A stretch of 64,000 nucleotides of DNA, from positions 2,728,001-2,792,000 of the forward strand of contig NC_064678.1 of the NCBI RefSeq assembly GCF_023278565.1, given 5' to 3'. The translations under genes were made by a program, and so were the position numbers. Source of the stretch: Colletotrichum lupini (lineage: Eukaryota > Ascomycota > Sordariomycetes > Glomerellales > Glomerellaceae). The notes under the pieces were generated by a model that was given only the letters and a program-made list of their open reading frames with translations, searched no databases and was not told where the DNA came from. Within the stretch, counting starts at the first letter, position 1. The number at the start of each line of letters is the position of its first letter. Below are positions 57,048 to 64,000 of the stretch, piece by piece.

Positions 57048-59394
57048 TTACACAAAATCAAAGGTATCGCCCTTCTCCTGGATCATCTTGCCTACGCGCT
57101 GCGTGCCGACCACGCGCTCCAGCTTCATGACATCGTACTTTGAGAACATGATGCGCACGGTACCTTGTCCAGGCTCGATTCTCATATCCTGCTCGCTGCG
57201 CGCGAGGTAGTCTCCCGCGATCTCGCGGTAAAAAATTGGGTTGTCGGGCAGGCCGTACATGATGACGCGCTGGACGCCGCGGATCGGCGTCCGCCGGAAG
57301 TGGTGCGCTCGCTCCGTGTAGAGGAGCACCTTGTGCCGGCCCGTCATGAAGTGGGAGCGGGCGCGCGAGGCCTCGGGGACGTCGGCGTACTCGGAGATTG
57401 TGCCAAAGGAAAGGGCGGCGACGGCCGGGTTGGCGGAGAAGTAGTTGCGCACGCGGACGAAGTCGAGGTACGAGGGGATGAAGATGAGGGTGCCCGAGGT
57501 GTCCCTCGCGCGCTTGATGAGGGAGGGGAGGATGGCCGAGACGAAGTAGTCGAAGCGCGCGTCGGGCTCCTTTTCGAGGGAGCGGCACTCGAAGCGGGAA
57601 AAGGTCTGGCGGGCCTTGATGCCTAGCTGCGTGAGGACGCCCGGGTAGTCGGCCTGGAAGCGGACCTTGCCGGCCCAATTGTGGCACTGCGTGCGGAAGA
57701 GCTCGGTGAGCTCGGGCGTGTTGAAACCGGAGAGGACGATGGTTTGGCGGAAATATTTCGCCTGGTCGTCAAGGTACCAGCTGCGCACGCGGCCAAAGTC
57801 GCAGCCGTGGGCGTCCTTTGGCTGGAGGTTCATGTGCTCGAAAATGTACTCGACGTGCTCCCAGTTCTGCATGAGCTGGGCGTCAGCCTGGTCAACGACG
57901 ACCATCTCAATGGAGCTGAGAAAGTCGTAGTCCATCTTCTTCTTGTCTTCGTCAGAGCCGATGGCCATGCGCAGGCCCAGGGGACTGGCAAGCAGGATGT
58001 CTGAGTTGTAGAATTGTGAAAAGTACTTGACGGTCTTGCGCGTGAACTTCATACCGATCCGGAACATGTCGTCGTCGTTGCCCTCGAAAAGGTCGCGGAA
58101 GTCGGCGGGCTTGTCGTCTCCGAATTTGACGTCCTCATCAGTGTACGCATCGTCGAAGCGCTTTCTGTTTTCCCGCTGGTCCGGCGCGCAAATGTCCTCG
58201 ATTGTGTTTGCAATCGTTAGGCAAGATTGTCTTGTTGGCAGTAGGAATAGGATCTTGGGGCGCGTGAAGCCCTGGTCCCTGAGCTCGAGATCGGCATTCT
58301 CTTCTCTCGAGAGTTTGTAGTTGTTCTTGATGACTCTGTCTCGGGTCCTGTTTGTATGTAAGCGTTTGAAATTCAAGGCAAGTCACGTCCAGGTAGGTCC
58401 CTTACTTGAAGACGTGGTTGACGGCGTGTAAGCATACAAGCTGCCGTAAGCCGTTGGAGTTCTGAGTGTTTCGGTTATCATACAACACGTCGTTGTAATT
58501 GAATATCGTCGGAGCAATCGCTCGTTGCAGCGTATCGAGTGAGCCAATCTTCTTCGAGGCGATCTCCCGCAATTTTTGCTTGAGCTTGAGGCTATCCAAG
58601 CCGGATATCGGTGATGGGATCGTCGGGGCGTCCGTTCCTTGCGCTCGAGGGTATGTCACCACAGCCTTTGAAACCTTGGACATTGTTCGCTTGAAAGTCC
58701 AGTCATTCTTCTGGATCGCCTTGACTCTCTTCGCCGTCACAGCTTCGTCAGGGGTAGCGAAGTGGCTGTCGAACGGATCTGAGGCATCGACGTCGTCTTC
58801 ATCGTCGCTCTGCTCCGCTTCCTCTTCCAAATCAGCCATTGGGTCTTCAGCCTCCTCGACCCTGTCAACATCTTTGTCCTCCTCCTCGGCCTCATCGCCA
58901 TCAGATTCAGACTCGGATCCAGATCCAGCTTCAGACTCAGACTCGGACTCAGACTCGGCCTTGGCGGTCGCTTCTGGTCTGCCGCTCTCGAGCTTCCGTC
59001 TTTTGGCACTTGGCTCTGAAGACTCCTTAAATCCTTGGAGGAGCGCCATATAAGGCCGTGTGTTTTGAGGCTGCTCATCTTCATCCTCATCATCAGACAT
59101 GGAGACATCAGAATCCTCCTCTGCCTCAGAGTCTCCCTCTTCTTGGGACTCATCATCTGAAGTCCTGACAGTGTTAGATTATCATAAATTTTCATAAAAT
59201 GTTCGGGAAGGTTAAACATACTCTTTTTCTTCCAGACGTGCAGTATCGAATCTTCTGCCTCCTCTTCCTCTACCTCGGCCTCTCGCACCTCCTCTCCCTC
59301 TTGTGCCTCCTCTTGCACCTCCTCTGCCACCACCACGGGCACCGCCTCTGCTTCCTCCCCGGAATCCGGCCCGACCTCTACCTCTTGGGCCCAT
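57048..59394 (-). CDS. UTP25: UTP25, U3 snoRNP-associated ribosome-biogenesis factor, 3 exons
   Basis: Exons on the minus strand: 59222-59394, 58406-59164 and 57048-58347; 743 residues. UTP25 is a DEAD-box-like protein of the small-subunit processome needed for early 18S rRNA maturation in the nucleolus. Residues 1-50 are an RGG-type Gly/Arg tract ([14 protein letters not shown]...), followed by [11 protein letters not shown]; residues about 60-160 are Glu/Asp/Ser-rich. The conserved part starts near 205 ([16 protein letters not shown]), then [60 protein letters not shown] and [19 protein letters not shown]. The helicase Walker A and DEAD motifs are degenerate (VVDQADA), as in the family generally. 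It is convergent with bL17m and head-to-head with eIF3f. Confidence 0.94.
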
Positions 59395-59905
59395 TATATC
59401 TTACTTTCTGTCAGTGCAAGCTCTGAGTAAACACAGACAGCAATGTATGAGCTTTCAAAAGAAAAAATAGATTAAAAAGTGTTGTTTACCGAAGCAAAAC
59501 TCATTCACTTGGTCGACGGAAAAAAAGTTATAAGTCGGCCATATCAGCCTTGCAGAAAATCCCACACTAGGTAGTCACTAGCCACAGCGGGGCACTCCCG
59601 CCACAGAGACCGTTATCGTGTCTTATCTTAGCGCGCACAACCCAGTAGGGGCCAACCACAAATCGCAAAATCGGCAAACCGCCCACTAGGAGAAAGCGAA
59701 AGAGTTCGACGATTTTTTGAAGCGACCTATCGCGAAAAAACGCTCCGACCAGAGACCCCAAACCCACTCTTCAATTTTTGGCCCGCGCATCACCACCAAC
59801 CCGAAACCCGCTCTCCCCTCCCCTCCTCTTCTCTATATCTCCTCCTCAACCGCAGGTCTCCCCCTTCGAAAGAACCTCGACGACCCGAGATCCAACCTGC
59901 CCAGC
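59395..59905. promoter_or_regulatory. Bidirectional promoter region, UTP25 and eIF3f
   Basis: 511 bp separate the two start codons. The eIF3f side is rich in CT and C runs (about 59790-59870). No specific element recognised. Confidence 0.5.
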
Positions 59906-61179
59906 ATGGCTGTCGCCGAAACTGAGAAGTTCCTCCACCTGTCGCGGCCCATCGCGCCGGCCACGATTGGCATCCCAGGCAACATTGCCCCGCTCACCGT
60001 CAACATCCAGCCCCAGGTACGACACATCTTGCTACGCTGCAGGACCTGATATCATTACCCGAGACATGTCATAGACCTTAACAAGGCCATGGCGTATATA
60101 CACATTCATTATCAATACAGCTTACCCCCCGTGGGGAACCCCAACTACTCGTCGCTAACCCCACCTCCTCCTTCCAGGCCATCCTCTCCATTCTCGACCA
60201 TGCCGTGCGAAGAGACATCCGCGATACGCAATCAACCCGCGTTATCGGCGCCCTCGTTGGTGTCCGCTCCGAAGATGGCACCGAGGTCGAAGTGCGCTCC
60301 TGCTTCGCCATCCCCCACACCGAGAACGAGGACCAGGTCGAGGTGGACGTCGACTACCAGAAGAACATGCTCGCCCTCACCCTCAAGGCCAACCCGCGCG
60401 AGTCCCTGTTGGGCTGGTACACCACCACCCATGAGCTCAACTCCTTCTCCGCCCTGATCCAGAACTTCTTCGCCTCCCCCGAGACCGGCACCTTCCCCCA
60501 CCCCGCCGTCCACCTCACCATCAGCACCGACCCGACCTCCGACATTGAGGCCCGATGCTACATCTCCGCCCCCGTCGCCGTCAACGCCGAGCGCGCCGCC
60601 GAGAGCTGCCTCTTCATCCAGGTGCCCCACAAGCTCATGTACGGCGATGCCGAGCGCAGCGCCCTCGAGGCCATCTCCATGGCCAAGGACACCGAGGACC
60701 GCACCGCCCCCGTCGTCTCCGACATTGAGGGCCTCGCCCGCTCCATCGAGTCCGGCGCCAACCTCATCGAGCGCGTCAGCGACTGGGTCAACGGTATCCT
60801 CGACGAGGACGAGGAGCCCAACCAGGCCCTCGGCCAGTACCTCATGAACGCCCTCTCCCTCGCGCCCAAGGTCGACCCCGAGCAGATTGAGCACGACTTC
60901 AACAACCACATCCAGGACGTCCTCATGGTCTCCTACCTGGCCAACACCATTCGCACCCAGATCGACCTGTCGCAACGGCTGGCTGTTGCCAACCTCACCG
61001 GCGGCGAGAAGGACGGCGAGGGCAAGACGACCGAGGGCGGCGAGAAGGGCGAGCAACAGCGGGGTGGTCAGCGTGGCGGCAAGCGCGGTGGACGCGGCGG
61101 CGGCCGTGGTGGTGGCGGCCAGAGGGGAGAGCCCAGGGAGCCCCGCGAGCCTCGCGAGCCGAGGGAACCTACCGAGTAA
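59906..61179 (+). CDS. eif3f: Eukaryotic translation initiation factor 3 subunit f (eIF3f), 2 exons
   Basis: Exons 59906-60016 and 60178-61179; 370 residues. eIF3f is one of the two MPN-domain subunits of the eIF3 octamer; it is absent from Saccharomyces but present in filamentous fungi and S. pombe. The MPN domain begins [18 protein letters not shown] and continues [20 protein letters not shown] and [20 protein letters not shown]; the metal-binding JAMM histidines are not all present, as expected for an MPN-minus subunit. The C-terminal helices ([40 protein letters not shown]) are typical. After residue about 315 an unusual Gly/Arg-rich tail ([14 protein letters not shown]) ends in repeated EPR units. 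Confidence 0.95.
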
Positions 61180-61739
61180 AGAAAAAAGGGGACAAGCTAA
61201 TTTGTTTGAGAAAGAAAAGAAAAAGAGAGGAATTTCTCCTTTTACATGCAAAAAGCCATGTGGAAGAGAGGACTGAACCAAACCTAACACCCCTTAAAAA
61301 GGAGATAGGAGGTCGAGAGGTTGAAAGAGACCTAGGACAAGCTGGCTCGCGATGCTGGGGAATTTTCTGCCGCAAGGTTAGCAAGCATGGCATCATGAGG
61401 AATCCACACTTGATAAAACCATCATGGCGTTATGGCAGTGGCAGAATTAGACGGCCTAGGGTAGAATGCGCTAGGCAGTTGCAATGATGATTATTCACGC
61501 TTTCATGCAAATATTCAAGACACACATACACAGGAGACGTCTGTTCAGCTTGCGACGTACGTAAACTTTGAAAAAAGGTTTGAGTGATAATTAAGGTGCG
61601 TAAGTGTTCTAGCATGCAATAGCCTACATGATCTGATGCCATCCTATCCCTCCTGTGTGAACGCCAGTATGCTGTACCTTTAAAACCCCTGTACGCCGTT
61701 CATTCTGCCATGGACCGTCCAACAACATCAAGCGTATAC
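61180..61739. other. Intergenic between convergent genes
   Basis: About 560 bp with the 3' UTRs of eIF3f and the R3H-SUZ gene. No gene seen. Confidence 0.6.
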
Positions 61740-64000
61740 CTAAATACCCATGTTTGGCTTTTGCGGCAAAGTAGCAGGGTTGCCGTAGTGGGGCAGGTGG
61801 CTGAACGTCTGTCCAGCCGGACCCTGAGGGATGGCGGGTTTATTGGGAATATGAGGGGAGGGGTTTTGTGGTATGTGTTGCGGGGGGTGTTGAGGAATAT
61901 GATGAACCGGTGCTTGAGGCATAGGGTTCAAGTGATGAGGGTGCTGGGGCGGAGGCGGGTGGTAGGAAGGAATCGAGTTGTTCGATCCTTGCCTCGCCAT
62001 GGCATAGCCGTAAGGTGCTGGTGGTCCTTGCTGCTGATAACCGGCGTATGCCAGATGTGGTGAGCCGATCTGGGGGCTACCGTGGTGAGATCCAGGAGCA
62101 CTGAATGGCGGCTGTGGTGGCTGCATCGGAGACATGCCACCCCCAGGGACGAATGATTGCGTCTTGGGATTGAAGGCGTGGCGATTGTAGCTGCCGGGGA
62201 TGGGATGCTGGCTCTTTGGGTCGTTCGGGTTGATGTTGGCCGGCAACTGCCCGTACATGTACGGAACAGTGCTTTGACTTGGCGGCGCCGACATACCCCG
62301 AGGCGTGTAAGCCGTGGCATTAGCCGTCGAAGGTGGAGTCATCGGCACCGGCGCCGGTCCGAACCCTGGTTGTGGTTGCCAACCTTGCTGTGGAGGAGTA
62401 GGGCCAGAACCACCATAGCTCCTCGCATTCGGAGGAGCTTGGAACTGGGTCTGGTTTGCCGGAGGCGGATACTAGTCCCGATCAGCTTTATGAAGTTGAG
62501 GACGGAAGAGTTTTCTTACCGGTGTCATGTTAGGATAGCCCGCATTGTAGCCCGCGTTAGGCATCATGGGAGCAAATGTTTGCGTGGGTGTAGTGTTGTA
62601 AGGGGCTGCGGGGATCTGATTGGGATACGGTTGCTGCACCGGCGCACCGTACTGGTTTGACACAGGAACATACTGAGGTTGAGGCACCCAAGTCTGCTGC
62701 TGCGGCCCCCAGTATGGTGTGTAGTTGTGTCTCGAGTCGAAACTGTCTGAATCATCCCGTCTCTGCTTCCCAGTCTTGCCCCGTTTGCTGACACCAGGCT
62801 TTTCTCTCGCCGAAACGGAGCTGGCACGTGAAACGCCATTTTCGATTTCGTTATCTTGGAACACGATTAGTGGCGGTCCGAAGGAAACGTGATAGTCACA
62901 CATACCAGGCGTAGATTCCCCAGTCTTCTCAGAATTGCCGAATATTCTCTCTCGGGCTTGCTTGTACGCTTCTTCACGCTGCTCTCTCGACAATCTGAAC
63001 AAGTCAGCAAGTTGCAATCATTCGAGGAGGAAGGGAAAAATACTTCTGATTTGCCGCAGCAGACTTATCCTTAGAGTCACTGCCGGTCTCAGACGTGGCC
63101 TTGGATGGAGAAGCGCTGTTGCTACCGAATTCCCCATCCTCCCCACGTCGCATGATCTTTCGAGGCAGGACCGCTGGAGGAGGAGGCGTTTCGGCATTGG
63201 TTTCCGGAGCAGCGATACTAGCAAGCGACTCAGGTACTCTGGCGTAAGGGGTTCTGAAGATTCGGACAGATCCCACACGAGCTTCATACTGATGCGTCAT
63301 GCGGTAGTAGTCAGCCAGCTTATGTGTGAGCATCCTACAAAATGAATTCGAAGGCGGAAAGTCCATGTACGGGTCTCTGATATCGCTGTTAGTGACTGCA
63401 CATTGATTCAATCCGTCGGTACTCACTTGGAATTTTGAACAAATTTGATCAATTCGGCCTCCAATCGCAATAGAAACAGTCGATCCTTCGGGGAAGCCAT
63501 AGCCTCCAAGAGTTTTTCATCCGGTGCCTGTCCGTAGATGGTATTCAAGAGATTGGCAGAGTCGGGGAGATTAGCAGACAGAGCGTTAGGGATGGGCATC
63601 TGTGGTTGATCTGACGAAGCACTCTGCGGTGTGATCATGCCTTGGCTCAAGGAGCCGGAGATAGGTTGGGCTAGACGGCGATCGGGCATGTCGCCAAGCT
63701 GGATGATGCCTCTAGCACGCGCCGCAATGTCGGAACCCATTCTGGAGTTTGGTAGGTTTGGCCCCCGGAATGAGAAGGAATCGTCATCCTCGGCAGCAGC
63801 GGCTTTGACGCTGGCACTGTCATCCGGCCTCAGGGATTCCTTCTCGTCCAGCGCAAAGGTCGTTCCCGACGTAATACTCTTTCCGTCCAGACTGGGAGGC
63901 TTGGTACCGAGCTCCGAGCTGGAGTCAGCTCTCTGGGAGTCGTCCGACCCATCCTTGGTTATAGATTTTGATCGCTCAGCGTACGAAGAGCCTGTTCCGT
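61740..64000 (-). CDS. R3H and SUZ domain RNA-binding protein (Rbs1-like), 5' end off the right edge
   Basis: Visible exons on the minus strand: 63427 to beyond 64000, 63044-63376, 62906-62994, 62520-62854 and 61740-62471; 686 residues visible, phases consistent, and the frame is open to the edge, so more N-terminal sequence is missing. R3H: about residues 165-235 of the visible part (LEAELIKFVQNSKDPYMDF, then ADYYRMTHQYEARVGSVRIF), the R-x-x-x-H-like core binding single-stranded nucleic acid. SUZ: KIMRRGEDGEF to LSREQREEAYKQARERIFG, which contacts RNA. The C-terminal half is a Pro/Gln/Tyr-rich low-complexity region ending LPQKPNMGI. The same order occurs in yeast Rbs1, a regulator linked to RNA polymerase III assembly, and in animal R3HDM proteins. 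The exact function here is inferred. Confidence 0.88.

Noticed and set aside
60232..61290. 352-codon minus-strand frame opposite eIF3f
   Set aside because: Antisense of a clear eIF3f; composition is Val/Gly/Leu repeats produced by codon bias.

Overview
This is a gene-rich piece of a filamentous ascomycete chromosome (Pezizomycotina, most likely Sordariomycetes). The evidence is short introns (about 45-150 bp) with GTRNGT donors, CTRAC-like branch points and YAG acceptors, C-biased third codon positions, single-copy housekeeping proteins of fungal type, and fungus-only families (fungal rhodopsin-domain protein, DUF6601-like protein, MIC12, a NACHT-ankyrin receptor). No transposon or provirus was recognised, and the sequence alone does not fix genus or species.

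Left part (1-19 kb): a rhomboid-type protease gene cut by the left edge; a six-exon fungal rhodopsin-domain membrane protein; a small orphan with a helical repeat-like core; a 1,509-residue single-exon coiled-coil orphan; then about 5 kb without a convincing gene, holding a perfect 56-bp inverted repeat and near-matches to the GATA-type iron-repressor site. That stretch ends at a four-exon ferric-reductase-like flavocytochrome.

Middle part (19-40 kb): trifunctional C1-tetrahydrofolate synthase (minus), eIF3i (plus), an intron-containing tRNA-Leu(AAG), a HAPSTR1-like small protein, an ISWI remodelling ATPase, an odd tRNA-Lys(UUU) in a gene-poor stretch, actin-interacting protein 1, ALG13 and a DUF6601-like membrane protein.

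Right part (40-64 kb): a 1,876-residue NOD-like receptor (SesB-type alpha/beta hydrolase, NACHT NTPase, about a dozen ankyrin repeats, long disordered tail), which is the most interesting locus. It is followed by mitochondrial ribosomal protein mS35, fatty aldehyde dehydrogenase HFD1, an orphan, MICOS subunit MIC12, mitochondrial ribosomal protein bL17, ribosome-biogenesis factor UTP25, eIF3f, and an R3H-SUZ RNA-binding protein cut by the right edge.

Translation and ribosome genes recur (eIF3i, eIF3f, UTP25, mS35, bL17m, two tRNAs), with mitochondrial genes alongside (MIC12, mS35, bL17m, HFD1). This looks like ordinary core-chromosome housekeeping clustering rather than an operon or a secondary-metabolite cluster. 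Exon boundaries were read by eye from splice signals and reading-frame continuity; every multi-exon model below closes in frame.
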